DNA of 64,000 bases. Source: Actomonas aquatica. GTDB taxonomy: Bacteria > Verrucomicrobiota > Verrucomicrobiia > Opitutales > Opitutaceae. Position numbers and translations under genes: made by a program. The stretch is taken from the NCBI RefSeq assembly GCF_019679435.2, contig NZ_CP139781.1:434001-498000 (forward strand). The letters are read 5' to 3'. Each line of letters begins with the position of its first letter. Within the stretch, counting starts at the first letter, position 1. The notes beneath the pieces are model-generated. The model was not told the origin of the DNA and did no database searches. It worked only from the letters and a program-made list of their open reading frames with translations. Below are positions 51,675 through 61,662 of this stretch, piece by piece.

Positions 51675-53465
51675 TTATTTCGACCAGGTGTCGCGGAGGG
51701 TGATGGTGCGGTTGAACACCGGCTTGCCCTCGGCGCTGTCCTTCGGGTCGACCGCGAAGTAGCCCATGCGCTCGAACTGGAAACACTCGCCGGCTTGGGC
51801 GGCGGCGAGGGCGGGTTCGAGTTTGGCTTCGACGGTGACGAGTGACTCGGGGTTTAGGACCGTCGTGAAGTCCTCCTCGGCGCCGGGTTCGGCGACGGTG
51901 AAGAGGCGATCGTAGAGACGGACAGTGGCGTCGATGGCGTCATCGGCGCTGACCCAGTGCACGGTGCCCTTGACCTTGCGGTCGGCGTTGGGTTCGCCGC
52001 GGCGAGTGGAGAGGTCGGCGGTGCAGTGCACCTCAACGACGTTGCCGTCGGCGTCCTTCACCACATCGGCGTAATCAATGATGCAGCCGTATTTGAGGCG
52101 GATGGAGCCACCGGGCTTGAGGCGGCGGAACTTGGGCGGCGGCACTTCGGCGAAGTCATCGGCCTCGATGTAAACCTCGCGCGTGAGTTGGAGCGTGCGG
52201 CTACCGAGGGCGTCGTTCTGCGGGTGGTTGCCGGCCTCGCAGGCGTAGGACTCGCCGGGGGCGATGTTGGTGAGCACGACCTTGAGCGGGTTGAGCACGG
52301 CGAGGCGACGCTCGGCGTTGGTGTTGAGCTCATCGCGGATCGCGCCTTCGAAGACGGCGGCTTCGGTGACGCTTTCGAACTTGGTGATACCGATGCGGTA
52401 GGCGAAGTTGCGCACGGCGGCGGCGGGCACGCCGCGACGGCGCAGACCGGCGAGCGTGGGCATGCGCGGATCATCCCAACCGGCGACGTGCTTCTCCTGC
52501 ACGAGGCGCATGAGGCGGCGCTTGCTGAAGAGGGTGTAGGCGAGGTTGAGCTTCGCGAACTCGTATTGGTGCGGGACGTGGCGCGGGAGTTCGAGGGCCT
52601 CGAGGATCCAGTCGTAGAGCGGACGGTGGACGACGAACTCCAGGGTGCAGATGGAGTGGGTGATACCCTCGAGGTAATCGCTCAGGCAGTGGGCGAAGTC
52701 GTAGAGTGGATACACGCACCAACCGGCGCCGGCGTGGTGATGCTCGACGTGGCGAATGCGGTAGAGCAGCGGGTCGCGCAGCCAGACGTTGGGCGAGGCC
52801 ATGTCGATCTTGGCGCGGAGGGTGCGGGCGCTGTCGGGGAACTCGCCGGCGCGCATGCGGCGGAAGAGGTCGAGGTTTTCCTCGATCGAGCGGTTGCGGT
52901 AGGGGCTCTCGCGGCCGGGCTCGGTGGGCGGACCACGGTAGGCGTCGGTCTCCTCCGGCGTGAGGTCGCAGACGAAGGCTTTGCCCTTGAGGATGAGCTG
53001 CTCGGCATAGGTGTAGAGTTGCTCAAAGTAGTCGCTGGCGAAGAACGGCTCGATGTCGGTCGGAGCGCTGTCGGCGGCGGCGGGTTCGGCGAGGAAGTCG
53101 GGTTTGCCGTCGATGTCGCGCGGGGTGGGTTTGGCGCCCTTGGGCTTTTCGCCGAGCACCTGATCGGCCCAATCGCCGATGAGCCAACGCACGTCGGTGG
53201 TAATGGAATCGACGTATTCAACTTCCTCCTTGGTGGGATTGGTGTCGTCGAAGCGCAGATTGCAGCGGCCGTTGTTTTCGAGGGCGATGCCGAAGTTGAG
53301 GCAGATGGACTTGGCGTGACCGAGGTGCAGGTAGCCGTTGGGCTCCGGCGGGAAACGGGTCACGATTTGGGGCGTGCGGCCGGCCTCGATGTCGGCGGCG
53401 ACGATGTCGCGAATGAAATCGGTGGGAGTCGTAGGTGCCGGAGTGTCGGCAGAGGTTTCGCTCAT
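51675..53465 (-). CDS. glnS: Glutaminyl-tRNA synthetase
   Basis: Class I synthetase that charges tRNA-Gln directly. The 596 residues are normal length plus a short N-terminal extension. The HIGH-type motif is HLGH in PEPNGYLHLGHAKS and the KMSKS-type motif is LFSKRRL. Its presence means the organism has direct glutaminylation, usually acquired horizontally in bacteria, in place of or in addition to the GatCAB route. It is followed by the response regulator gene after 36 bases. Confidence 0.95.
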   Translation of the reverse strand: MSETSADTPAPTTPTDFIRDIVAADIEAGRTPQIVTRFPPEPNGYLHLGHAKSICLNFGIALENNGRCNLRFDDTNPTKEEVEYVDSITTDVRWLIGDWADQVLGEKPKGAKPTPRDIDGKPDFLAEPAAADSAPTDIEPFFASDYFEQLYTYAEQLILKGKAFVCDLTPEETDAYRGPPTEPGRESPYRNRSIEENLDLFRRMRAGEFPDSARTLRAKIDMASPNVWLRDPLLYRIRHVEHHHAGAGWCVYPLYDFAHCLSDYLEGITHSICTLEFVVHRPLYDWILEALELPRHVPHQYEFAKLNLAYTLFSKRRLMRLVQEKHVAGWDDPRMPTLAGLRRRGVPAAAVRNFAYRIGITKFESVTEAAVFEGAIRDELNTNAERRLAVLNPLKVVLTNIAPGESYACEAGNHPQNDALGSRTLQLTREVYIEADDFAEVPPPKFRRLKPGGSIRLKYGCIIDYADVVKDADGNVVEVHCTADLSTRRGEPNADRKVKGTVHWVSADDAIDATVRLYDRLFTVAEPGAEEDFTTVLNPESLVTVEAKLEPALAAAQAGECFQFERMGYFAVDPKDSAEGKPVFNRTITLRDTWSK

Positions 53466-53516
53466 GGCTGTGGACAGAAAAAGGATCGGAAAGTCGTTTT
53501 CGGCGACGCGCGCGGA

Positions 53517-55256
53517 TCAGTTGGTGGCGGGTTCGAAGGGCGCTTCGGTTTCGCCGCGGGCGGTCGGCATGGCGCCGTCGGCCTGCATCTCCTTGAGGAT
53601 GCTGCCGAGGTAGGGAATGAGTTGTTTCTTGCGGCTGACGATGCCGGGCATGTCGAAGATCTCGTCCTTCTCGACGTGGGGGTGATTGATGCGCGCGATG
53701 AAATCGGGATCGCCTTTCACCAAGAGGAGCGAGTTCTGCGTGTTGATGTCGGTGACGAGCAGGCAGGAGAAAACGAGTTTCTCTTCGCGGCAGAGCGCTT
53801 CGAGGGCATCGGCCAAGGGACGATGGTGGTCCCAGAAGTTGCCGAAGCCGAGTTCCTCCACCTGCGACACCGAGAAGCGCACGCCGTCCTCTTCGTAGAT
53901 CTTGTAGTCGGAGCGGATGACGTCTTCGGGTTTGGACGACAGGATCACGGAACCGGAGGCGAAGATCTCGTCGGCGAGTTGCTGGGAGTTTACCCCGGCG
54001 ACCTGGGAGAGCCATTCGAGGAGCTCGGCGTCCTTTTGGGTCGAAGTCGGGCTGTGGAGGTGAAGGGTGTCGGAGATGATGCCGCTCATCATGATGCCGG
54101 CGATCTCGGGTGAAGGCTCGAGGTTGGCGCGACGGTAGAGATCGGCGATGATCGAACAGGTGGAGCCGATGGGCTCGTTGATGAAGAAGATGGGGCGGGC
54201 GGTGTTGAGGGAACCAAGGCGGTGATGGTCGATGATCTCCTCGATCTCGACCTGGTCGGCGCCGGGGACGGCTTGGGTCATCTCGTTGTGGTCAACGAGG
54301 ATGAGGCGACGCTTCACGGGGCGCAGCATGTCGGTCTTGGTGAGAATGCCGGCGAGGCGTCCGTCGTCGTTGAGGACCATGAAGGCCTGGGCGTTGGAGG
54401 CGGCCATCTTCTTGCGCAGGTCGCTCAGGCGCGTGTCGGGTGAGAGCGACGAGAACTTGGACTGGACGAGGGGCGCGATGCTGGACGCGGTGCGGATCGA
54501 CCAGGACGTGGTGGCGGTGTCGTGCGGGCTCACGATGATGGCCACGCCGGCTTCGCGGGCTTGGGTGACCACCTCATCTTCGACGGGCAGGTTGCCGGTG
54601 ATGATGATGGCGCGAACGCCGTTTTGGATGGAGCGTTGTTGGATGTCCCAGCGGTCGCCGACGATGACGAGAGAGCGGTCGGCGGGGATGTTTTCGTCCT
54701 TGGAGACTTTCCAGAAGGAACGCACGTCCATCGCGCCGATGCGGATGAAGAGTTCCTCGCTGTCTTCCATGCGCACGTCGTTGAGGACGCGGGCATTCAG
54801 GGTGGTGGCGATGTGGTCGAGGCTGGTGATGACCTTGCGCATCTCGCGCGGGGCGCTGATCTTCGGCACGAAGAAGCCGCCGAGGTCGAAGATGGAGAGC
54901 TGACCGCGCACGTAGCGTTCGTCGGTGATGACCGGCAGGACGCGCACATCGTAGCGGTCGACCAGCTCGAGGGCCTGGGCGCAGGTGCCGTTGACGTTCA
55001 CGGACACCACGTCCTCGATCATGACGTCGCGCACGCGGGGGGTGACGTCGGTAATGTAGGTGGGGGCGGGTTGGTTGAAGCGCTTGAGGATGGTGTCGAT
55101 GCGGGCGTTGGTATTGCCGCAACGGGCGGGCACGTAGCCGGTGTGACCTTGAGCTTTTTTGAGGGCAGCGTAGGCGATGGCGGAGCAGACGGCGTCCGCG
55201 TCAGGGTTGCGGTGGCCTACGATGTAAGTTTGGGGCGCGTTGGGAGCTGCGGTCAT
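53517..55256 (-). CDS. Manganese-dependent inorganic pyrophosphatase with CBS and DRTGG domains
   Basis: Family II (DHH) inorganic pyrophosphatase of 579 residues. The catalytic DHH part is split by regulatory domains: GHRNPDADAV at the N-terminus and DHHRLG in the middle, with the DHHA2 domain to the C-terminus. The insert (about 70-300) has CBS motifs (VRDVMIEDVVSVNV, LSDLRKKMAASNAQAFMVL) and a DRTGG-like domain. In studied homologues this type is controlled by adenine nucleotides. It hydrolyses pyrophosphate and helps drive biosynthetic reactions. Confidence 0.9.
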   Translation of the reverse strand: MTAAPNAPQTYIVGHRNPDADAVCSAIAYAALKKAQGHTGYVPARCGNTNARIDTILKRFNQPAPTYITDVTPRVRDVMIEDVVSVNVNGTCAQALELVDRYDVRVLPVITDERYVRGQLSIFDLGGFFVPKISAPREMRKVITSLDHIATTLNARVLNDVRMEDSEELFIRIGAMDVRSFWKVSKDENIPADRSLVIVGDRWDIQQRSIQNGVRAIIITGNLPVEDEVVTQAREAGVAIIVSPHDTATTSWSIRTASSIAPLVQSKFSSLSPDTRLSDLRKKMAASNAQAFMVLNDDGRLAGILTKTDMLRPVKRRLILVDHNEMTQAVPGADQVEIEEIIDHHRLGSLNTARPIFFINEPIGSTCSIIADLYRRANLEPSPEIAGIMMSGIISDTLHLHSPTSTQKDAELLEWLSQVAGVNSQQLADEIFASGSVILSSKPEDVIRSDYKIYEEDGVRFSVSQVEELGFGNFWDHHRPLADALEALCREEKLVFSCLLVTDINTQNSLLLVKGDPDFIARINHPHVEKDEIFDMPGIVSRKKQLIPYLGSILKEMQADGAMPTARGETEAPFEPATN

Positions 55257-55314
55257 GTAGTTGTTTTAGCGGGGGATAGTGGCTCGGGGGTTAGGGGCAG
55301 TAAACGGTTAATTG

Positions 55315-55347
55315 TAAAACGAAGAAGCCCGGTCGCGTGGACCGGGC
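55315..55347 (-). terminator. Terminator of the isolated pseudopilin gene
   Basis: A stem GCCCGGTC (55327-55334) / GACCGGGC (55340-55347) with a five-base loop is followed on the minus strand by TTCTTCGTTTT. It lies 34 bases past the pseudopilin stop and separates it from the pyrophosphatase gene. Confidence 0.7.
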
Positions 55348-55380
55348 GGACTGACAGTTGGAAAGGCGAGGGAGGCGGTG

Positions 55381-56148
55381 TCAGGGCCCTTGGAGGGCGC
55401 TGGTGCCGTTGGGGCTGGCCACGCCGTTGCCGGAATCCATGCCAAGGATACGCACGGTGCTGCGGTTGGGCACGGCTTGGCGCAGGTTGGAGGTGGGGCG
55501 GCCGGTGTTGCTGACCAGGCGATCTTCGATGGAGGCGAAGAATTCGACGTTGCCGCCGAGAAAGACGATGAAGCCGCCGGCGTCGCCGTAGGGCCCGCGG
55601 TTGGGGTCGTCATCGGCGGTGCCTTCGCCGGACCAGGTGCCATCGGTGCGCAGGCCGCGGGTGAAGGCGATTGGGGTGGTGGGCGGATCGCCGGCGCGTA
55701 GGCCGGCAACGACATTCCAGGAAAGGGTGGGGAGGGCGGTGAGATCGGGGTGCAGGGTCGGCGGCGTCGTCACATCCGGATCGAGCACGGTGAGAGGCAG
55801 AGCATTCGGATCGATGGCGTCATCGAGTTTCGAAACGAAAAGCGTCGGGTCGTTCAGACCGCCGAAGCGGGCGATTTGGCCGAACCATTGCCAGTAGGCT
55901 TGGTTGGTGCCGCCGATGGTGCGGCTGGTCTGGGTGGGGTTGGGCAGAGCGTCGCGGTTGGCGGTGGAGTAGAGCATGGCAGCCTTGCCGATTTCGCTCA
56001 AATTACTGCTGTCGACCGCGCGTTGAGCCGAGTCCCGGGCGCCGCCCATCGAAGGGATGATGATCGCAGCGAGAATGCCGATGATGGTGATGACGGTGAG
56101 CAACTCGATGAGCGAGAAGCCCGCGGTGGGACGGGGAGAAACTTTCAT
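55381..56148 (-). CDS. Isolated prepilin-type protein
   Basis: 255-residue protein with a short leader (MKVSPRPTAG) and a pilin helix FSLIELLTVITIIGILAA (11-28). The remainder is a Thr/Asp/Pro-rich secreted domain of the type seen in the many verrucomicrobial and planctomycete prepilin-like proteins. It ends with NGVASPNG. It has its own terminator and is not beside the pseudopilin cassette. The role is unknown, possibly a minor or structural pseudopilin. Confidence 0.82.
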   Translation of the reverse strand: MKVSPRPTAGFSLIELLTVITIIGILAAIIIPSMGGARDSAQRAVDSSNLSEIGKAAMLYSTANRDALPNPTQTSRTIGGTNQAYWQWFGQIARFGGLNDPTLFVSKLDDAIDPNALPLTVLDPDVTTPPTLHPDLTALPTLSWNVVAGLRAGDPPTTPIAFTRGLRTDGTWSGEGTADDDPNRGPYGDAGGFIVFLGGNVEFFASIEDRLVSNTGRPTSNLRQAVPNRSTVRILGMDSGNGVASPNGTSALQGP

Positions 56149-56262
56149 CTTAGGCGGAAGACCGGTGCGTCACAGCAGCTTACGCGCCCATGCGTAACAC
56201 AAGAAGAAAGTCCCCGCCGAGCTGGACAATTGTGTGACGGATTTCCTAGCGTCCGCCCCTCT

Positions 56263-57129
56263 ATGAAAGTTTTCCTCGACGGCCAATTGGTGGATCAAGC
56301 TGACGCGAAAATCTCCGTGTTCGATCACGGTCTCCTCTACGGTGACGGCATTTTTGAAGGCATCCGCATCTATGACGGCAATGTCTTCCGCCTCGAGGAA
56401 CACCTGGAGCGTTTTGAATATTCGGCGAAAGCCATCCTGCTCAAGATGCCGTGGTCGCGTCAGGAGATCAGTGACGCGGTCTGCGACACGTGCCGGGCCA
56501 ACGGTCTGAAGGATGGCTACATCCGTCTCGTCGCCACGCGCGGTGTTGGTGATTTAGGCCTCTCCCCGTGGCTGTGCCCGAAGCCCTCGCTCTTTGTCAT
56601 CGCCGACAAAATCAAGCTCTACCCGCAGGAGCACTACGAGAAGGGTTTGGCCATCGTCACGGTGCCGACGCGCCGGATGAACCCAGCGGCGTTGAGCCCG
56701 GCGATCAAGTCGCTGAACTACCTCAACAACATCATGGCCAAGATGGAGGCGCAGCAGTTTGGCGCGCTAGAGGCGATCATGTTGAACGACCAGGGCCTCG
56801 TGGCCGAGTGCACCGGCGACAACGTTTTCGTGGTGCACAAGGGCAAGATTTTCACCCCGTCCGCTCAGCAGGGCGCCCTCAAGGGCATCACCCGCGATGC
56901 CATCTTCGACCTCGCCGCCAAGCTCGGCCTGCCAATGGAAGAGCATGAGCTGACCCGTTACGACATCTGGAACGCCGATGAGTGTTTCCTCACCGGCACG
57001 GGCGCCGAGGTGATCCCGGTGGTGAAGCTGGACGGCCGCGAGATCGGCAACGGCACTCCTGGACCGATCTTCAAGCAGGTGCTGGAGGCGTTCCACCAGC
57101 TGGTCCGCGAAGACGGCACCAAGCTCTGA
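56263..57129 (+). CDS. Class IV PLP aminotransferase, branched-chain/D-amino-acid type
   Basis: 288 residues from ATG at 56263; the frame upstream is antisense to the pseudopilin gene. The N-terminal signature DHGLLYGDGIFEGIRIYDG and the PLP-lysine region SPAIKSLNYLNNIMAK (Lys149) fit fold-type IV enzymes such as IlvE or D-amino-acid transaminase. Length (288) and the ALEAIMLNDQGLVAECTGDNVF segment favour branched-chain aminotransferase. The exact amino acid cannot be fixed by eye. Confidence 0.88.
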   Translation: MKVFLDGQLVDQADAKISVFDHGLLYGDGIFEGIRIYDGNVFRLEEHLERFEYSAKAILLKMPWSRQEISDAVCDTCRANGLKDGYIRLVATRGVGDLGLSPWLCPKPSLFVIADKIKLYPQEHYEKGLAIVTVPTRRMNPAALSPAIKSLNYLNNIMAKMEAQQFGALEAIMLNDQGLVAECTGDNVFVVHKGKIFTPSAQQGALKGITRDAIFDLAAKLGLPMEEHELTRYDIWNADECFLTGTGAEVIPVVKLDGREIGNGTPGPIFKQVLEAFHQLVREDGTKL

Positions 57130-57283
57130 TCCGCCCCCAGCTCCACGTTCGGCGCGGCGGCGCTTTCGCCCGCGCCAAGCGTGCCAGTCCGTCACACCCG
57201 CTGTGCCACGCGGGCTCGGCTTGTCTCAGCCCAGACTGAGCGCGATTAAACTCACCCCGGGGTCTTGCCTCTAATTCACGGGG

Positions 57284-57298
57284 TGGCATGATGTGTGC
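57284..57298 (+). promoter_or_regulatory. Candidate sigma-54 -24/-12 promoter upstream of mcsA
   Basis: TGGCATGATGTGTGC keeps the GG and GC elements at the required spacing, with two mismatches to TGGCACG-N4-TTGC. It lies 78 bases before the mcsA start. It is suggestive only, because the window is GC-rich and such matches arise by chance. Confidence 0.3.
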
Positions 57299-57375
57299 AC
57301 TCGGAGGGGGATGGCCTTGCGGTCGTTTACCCGGCCCGAAACAGCCCGTTACACTTTTCCAACGTTTTCTCATCC

Positions 57376-57885
57376 ATGGCTAGCCCGCTAAAATGTGACC
57401 TCTGCGATAACCCGGCGACGGTCCATCTCACCCAAATTGTGAACCACAAGGTGCACAAAGTAGACCTGTGCGAATCCTGTGCGCAGGCCAAGGGTGTCAC
57501 CGATCCCAGTGGTTTTTCGCTGGCCGATCTGCTGCTGAAGGCGTCCCTCAACCCAGAGCCCACCGCACCGGCGGGTCTGCGTTGCGAGCACTGCGGCTAT
57601 GCGCCGGATGACTTCAAAAAGTCGGGCCGCTTTGGCTGCCCGCAGTGCTACGAGACCTTTACCGATCTGCTCGAGCCCATGCTCGACAACATGCACAAAG
57701 GCACCGCCCATACCGGCAAGATTCCGGAGCGGGCCCTGCAACGTAAGCAGCTCCACGACCGTTTGCACGAGTTGGAGTCCGAGCTCCAGAGCGCGATCAA
57801 AGCCGAACGTTACGAAGACGCCGCGAAGTTCCGCGACGAGATCGTCCAAGTCCGCCAAGAGGCGGGTCTTTCCACCGCCAGCTGA
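57376..57885 (+). CDS. mcsA: McsA-like zinc-finger adaptor with UVR motif
   Basis: 169 residues from ATG at 57376. Four CxxC pairs (Cys7/10, 32/35, 70/73, 88/91) form two zinc ribbons, and the C-terminus has a UvrB/UvrC motif (about 130-165: LESELQSAIKAERYEDAAKF). In Bacillus, McsA activates the arginine kinase McsB, which marks proteins for ClpCP. The stop overlaps the mcsB start (TGATG), so the pair is coupled. No ctsR repressor gene precedes it. Confidence 0.92.
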   Translation: MASPLKCDLCDNPATVHLTQIVNHKVHKVDLCESCAQAKGVTDPSGFSLADLLLKASLNPEPTAPAGLRCEHCGYAPDDFKKSGRFGCPQCYETFTDLLEPMLDNMHKGTAHTGKIPERALQRKQLHDRLHELESELQSAIKAERYEDAAKFRDEIVQVRQEAGLSTAS

Positions 57886-58979
57886 TGCCCCTCGACATCG
57901 ACAAATTACTCTCCACGCCGGCCGAGCTGACCGACAACTCGACCGCGAAGTGCCCGGTGGTGCTCATGACGCGCATCCGCTTGGCGCGCAACCTGTCCAC
58001 GCATTGCTTCCCGGGCCGGGCTGACGACGGTGAGCGCAAAGAAATTTTCAACCGCTGCCGCGAAGCCATCATGGCGACCAGCAGCATGAAGCGCGGAATG
58101 AGCGTGGCCGTGGACGAACTCGCGCCCTTGCAGCGCCAAGTCCTCGTCGAGCGCCACCTGATCAGCCGTGAGCTCAGCGCCGCCAAGTCTGGCGCAGGTG
58201 CGGCGATCAACAAGGATCAGAGTGTCTCGGTCATGATCAACGAGGAGGACCACCTGCGCATTCAAGTCCTGCGCAACGGTTTCCAACTCAAGCGCACTTG
58301 GACGGCCATCAACGCGCTCGATACGGCGCTCGAAAGCTCGCTCGACTACGCGTTTTCGCCGCGCCTCGGTTATGTCACGGCCTGCCCGACCAATCTCGGC
58401 ACGGGCATGCGCGCCTCCGCCATGATGCACCTGCCGGCGCTCGTGATCGCCGGGCAGATGGAAAAGGTCGTCCGCGCGGTCAACCAGCTGGGCATGGTCG
58501 TCCGCGGTCTCTTCGGCGAAGGGTCCGACGCCAGCGGCAGCATGTTCCAAATTTCGAATCAGACGACCTTGGGCGAATCGGAGCCTGATATCGTTAAACG
58601 CTTGCATAACGTGTTGCAGTCCATCGTCGATCACGAGCTGAACGCCCGGGCGAAGCTGCTGGAAACCGATCCCGCGAAGTTGCCGGACAAAATTGGCCGT
58701 GCTTACGGTATTTTGAAGCACGGGCATGTAATAAGCTCATCCGAGGCGATGAATTTGCTCTCGCTGGTGCGTCTCGGCGTGGATCTGGGCTACTTGCCCG
58801 ATGAGTATCGCACCGTCGTCGACCGCCTCTTCATTGAGGCGCAACCCGGACACATCCTGCACCGGGCCGACAAACCTAAGTTAGAATCTGATGAACGAGA
58901 TCGTCTCCGTGCCGATCTATTGAGGTCAGAGTTTGCCAATTTCCCGACTCCCGGCTATCCCACAGCTGGGAATAACTGA
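57885..58979 (+). CDS. mcsB: Protein arginine kinase McsB
   Basis: Phosphorylates arginine on misfolded proteins to tag them for ClpC-dependent degradation. The 364 residues form a phosphagen-kinase fold, with TRIRLARNL at the N-terminus and TACPTNLGTGMRASAMMHLP around the active site. It is coupled to mcsA by TGATG and followed 17 bases later by clpC, as in Gram-positive bacteria. That operon order outside Bacillota suggests either deep conservation or transfer. Confidence 0.94.
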   Translation: MPLDIDKLLSTPAELTDNSTAKCPVVLMTRIRLARNLSTHCFPGRADDGERKEIFNRCREAIMATSSMKRGMSVAVDELAPLQRQVLVERHLISRELSAAKSGAGAAINKDQSVSVMINEEDHLRIQVLRNGFQLKRTWTAINALDTALESSLDYAFSPRLGYVTACPTNLGTGMRASAMMHLPALVIAGQMEKVVRAVNQLGMVVRGLFGEGSDASGSMFQISNQTTLGESEPDIVKRLHNVLQSIVDHELNARAKLLETDPAKLPDKIGRAYGILKHGHVISSSEAMNLLSLVRLGVDLGYLPDEYRTVVDRLFIEAQPGHILHRADKPKLESDERDRLRADLLRSEFANFPTPGYPTAGNN

Positions 58980-58996
58980 ATTTCCAAAACCCTTTC

Positions 58997-61522
58997 ATGT
59001 CTGAGCCGATGAATAATTTCACTCCCCGCGCCCAACAAGTCCTGGCCCTCGCCAGAAAGGAGGCCGACCGCTTCAACCACAACTACGTGGGCACGGAGCA
59101 CATCCTACTCGGTTTGATCAAGCTCGGGCAGGGCGTGGCCGTAAGCGTGCTGCAGAAAATGGGGCTCGACCTGGAGACCGTGCGCGGCGCGGTCGAGAAA
59201 CAGGTCGGCACTGGCACCGAGTCCAAGACCCAAGGCAGCATCCCCTACACGCCCCGCGTGAAGAAGGTCCTCGCCCTCGCCGGCAAGGAAGCCAAGGCCC
59301 TCAACCACTCTTACGTCGGCACTGAGCACATCCTGCTCGGCCTCCTCCGCGAAGGCGAAGGCGTGGCCGCCCGCGTGCTCAAGTCGCTCGACATCGATAT
59401 CGAGCGCACTCGCAACGAGATCCTCCGTGAACTCGACCCGCAATTCTCCGGCGGCGAGAACGATCCCGGCGCCGAAGAGGCCGCCGCGCCGTCTCCCCGC
59501 GGTGGCGGTGACGACAAGAAGGACGTCAAGACCCCGGCCCTCAAGGCCTTCGGTCGCGACCTCACCGAACTGGCTCGCAAGGGCGAACTCGACCCGGTGG
59601 TGGGCCGCAAGCACGAGATCCGCCGCGTCATCCAGATCCTCTGCCGCCGCACCAAGAACAACCCGGTGCTCATCGGTGAAGCCGGCGTTGGCAAAACCGC
59701 CATTGTCGAAGGTCTCGCCCAGGAAATCTCCAGCGGCATCGTCCCCGAGATCCTCCTCGACAAGAAGGTCATCACCCTCGACCTCGCCCTCATGGTCGCC
59801 GGCACCAAATACCGCGGTCAATTCGAGGAGCGCATCAAGGCCGTGATGGACGAGATCAAGCGCGCCAAGAACATCATCCTCTTCATCGACGAGCTCCACA
59901 CCATCGTGGGTGCCGGCGCCGCCGAAGGGGCGATGGACGCCTCCAACATCTTCAAGCCCGCTCTCTCTCGCGGTGAGCTGCAGTGCATCGGCGCGACCAC
60001 CCTCAACGAGTATCGCAAATACATCGAGAAGGACAGCGCCCTCGATCGCCGCTTCCAGTCCGTGAAGGTCGAGCCGCCGTCCGTCGAGGACACCGTTACG
60101 ATCCTCAAGGGCATCCGCGGCAAGTATGAGGATCACCACAAGGCGATCTTCACCGACCTGTCCCTTGAGACCGCCGCCAAGCTTTCCGACCGCTACATCA
60201 CGGGCCGTTTCCTCCCGGACAAGGCCATCGACGTGATGGACGAAGCCGGTGCTCGCGCCCGTATTTCTTCCCTCAACCGCCCGCCGGAACTCGAAGATCT
60301 CTCCAAAGAGATCGACGAGGTCTGCGCCAAGAAGGAAGAGGCCATCGCTGGCCAACACTTCGAGGAAGCCGCCCAATTCCGCGACAAGGAGAAGCAACTC
60401 CGCGCCAAGCTGGAAGAGGTCACCGAGACCTGGAAAAAGGAACGCGAAGAGAACAAGATCACCATCGATGACGAGATGATGATGCAGGTCGTCGCCGACT
60501 GGACCGGTATCCCGCTCAACCGCATGGAGAAGAAGGAGACCGAGCGCCTCCTCAACCTCGAGAACGAGATCCAGAAGACCGTCGTGGGTCAGGAAGTAGC
60601 CGCCGTGGCCATCGCCCGGGCGCTGCGCCGCTCCCGCGCCGACCTCAAGGACCCGCGTCGCCCGATCGGTTCCTTCATGTTCGTCGGTCCGACCGGTGTC
60701 GGTAAGACCGAGACGGCCAAGCAACTCGCCGCGCAAATGTTCGGTAATCAGGACGCGCTGGTGCAGATCGACATGAGCGAATACATGGAGAAGTTCGCCG
60801 TCTCCCGTCTCGTCGGTTCGCCTCCCGGCTACGTCGGTTACGAGGAAGGTGGTCAGCTTACCGAGGCCGTGCGCCGCAAGCCTTACTCGGTCATCCTCTT
60901 CGACGAAATCGAGAAGGCTCACCCGGACGTGCTCCAGCTCCTCCTCCAGATTCTGGAAGACGGCCGCCTGACGGACTCGCTTGGTCGCCAAGTCGATTTC
61001 CGCAACACCATCATCATCATGACCTCCAACGTGGGTGCGTCGCTGCTGCAGCGCCAAACCTCGATGGGCTTTGCCGCCGCCACCGGCAGCTTCAGCGACA
61101 TGGAAATGATGCGTGAGAAGGTGCTCGAGGAAGCCAAGCGCGTCTTCAAGCCGGAGTTCCTCAACCGCATTTCGGACATCATCTTCTTCCGTCCGTTGGA
61201 GAAGAAGGATCTGGTCCAGATCGTGGAGATCGAGGTGAAGAAATTCGCCACCCGTCTCACCGACCGGAACATCACCCTCGAGTTCACCGAAGAGGCCAAG
61301 CAGCTCCTCATCGACAAGGGCTACGACGAGAAATACGGCGCGCGTCCGTTGCGCCGGGCCGTCGAGCACTACCTCGAAGACCCGCTGGCCGAAGCGATCA
61401 TCCGTGGCACCGTCAAGGACGGCGAGCCGGTGCGGGTGGTGCGCAACGGTGATGCGCTGGAGTTCGAAGCGGTCGAGCCCAGCGAGCCCACCTCCTCGGC
61501 CGATGCCGAAGTGGGATCCTAA
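58997..61522 (+). CDS. clpC: AAA+ unfoldase ClpC
   Basis: Hexameric unfoldase that feeds substrates to ClpP; 841 residues. Two Clp-N repeats (about 1-145), NBD1 with Walker A GEAGVGKT (about 229-236), the middle domain with a UVR motif ([20 protein letters not shown], about 446-465), and NBD2 with GPTGVGKT. The UVR motif is typical of ClpC rather than ClpB or ClpA. It is the last gene of the mcsA-mcsB-clpC message, with a strong terminator after it. clpP is not in the window. Confidence 0.96.
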   Translation: MSEPMNNFTPRAQQVLALARKEADRFNHNYVGTEHILLGLIKLGQGVAVSVLQKMGLDLETVRGAVEKQVGTGTESKTQGSIPYTPRVKKVLALAGKEAKALNHSYVGTEHILLGLLREGEGVAARVLKSLDIDIERTRNEILRELDPQFSGGENDPGAEEAAAPSPRGGGDDKKDVKTPALKAFGRDLTELARKGELDPVVGRKHEIRRVIQILCRRTKNNPVLIGEAGVGKTAIVEGLAQEISSGIVPEILLDKKVITLDLALMVAGTKYRGQFEERIKAVMDEIKRAKNIILFIDELHTIVGAGAAEGAMDASNIFKPALSRGELQCIGATTLNEYRKYIEKDSALDRRFQSVKVEPPSVEDTVTILKGIRGKYEDHHKAIFTDLSLETAAKLSDRYITGRFLPDKAIDVMDEAGARARISSLNRPPELEDLSKEIDEVCAKKEEAIAGQHFEEAAQFRDKEKQLRAKLEEVTETWKKEREENKITIDDEMMMQVVADWTGIPLNRMEKKETERLLNLENEIQKTVVGQEVAAVAIARALRRSRADLKDPRRPIGSFMFVGPTGVGKTETAKQLAAQMFGNQDALVQIDMSEYMEKFAVSRLVGSPPGYVGYEEGGQLTEAVRRKPYSVILFDEIEKAHPDVLQLLLQILEDGRLTDSLGRQVDFRNTIIIMTSNVGASLLQRQTSMGFAAATGSFSDMEMMREKVLEEAKRVFKPEFLNRISDIIFFRPLEKKDLVQIVEIEVKKFATRLTDRNITLEFTEEAKQLLIDKGYDEKYGARPLRRAVEHYLEDPLAEAIIRGTVKDGEPVRVVRNGDALEFEAVEPSEPTSSADAEVGS

Positions 61523-61551
61523 AGGCCGCGACCCGACCTAGTTTTTAAAAC

Positions 61552-61588
61552 AAGAGCCGCCCCGATTTTGGGGCGGCTCTTTTGTTGA
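61552..61588 (+). terminator. Rho-independent terminator of mcsA-mcsB-clpC
   Basis: A perfect 12-base stem (61552-61563 with 61570-61581, AAGAGCCGCCCC type) and 6-base loop GATTTT are followed by TTTGTT. It lies 30 bases past the clpC stop. Confidence 0.92.
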
Positions 61589-61634
61589 GTGATTGGTTGG
61601 GGCGGGAGGAGACTGGCTGAGGGGCAGGGCGGAA

Positions 61635-61652
61635 TGCCGGCTGAAGCCGGCA
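61635..61652. repeat. Short REP-like palindrome
   Basis: TGCCGGC (61635-61641) and GCCGGCA (61646-61652) are perfect complements separated by four bases, 10 bases past the stop of the crystallin-type gene. There is no T-run, so it is more like an interspersed palindromic repeat than a terminator. Only one copy was noticed in the window. Confidence 0.4.
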
Positions 61653-61662
61653 CTACGGTCGT

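Noticed and set aside
51957-54113. 718-residue plus-strand frame across glnS and the pyrophosphatase gene
   Set aside because: Antisense to two enzymes with intact motifs.
59105-61369. 754-residue minus-strand frame opposite clpC
   Set aside because: Antisense shadow of a highly conserved gene.
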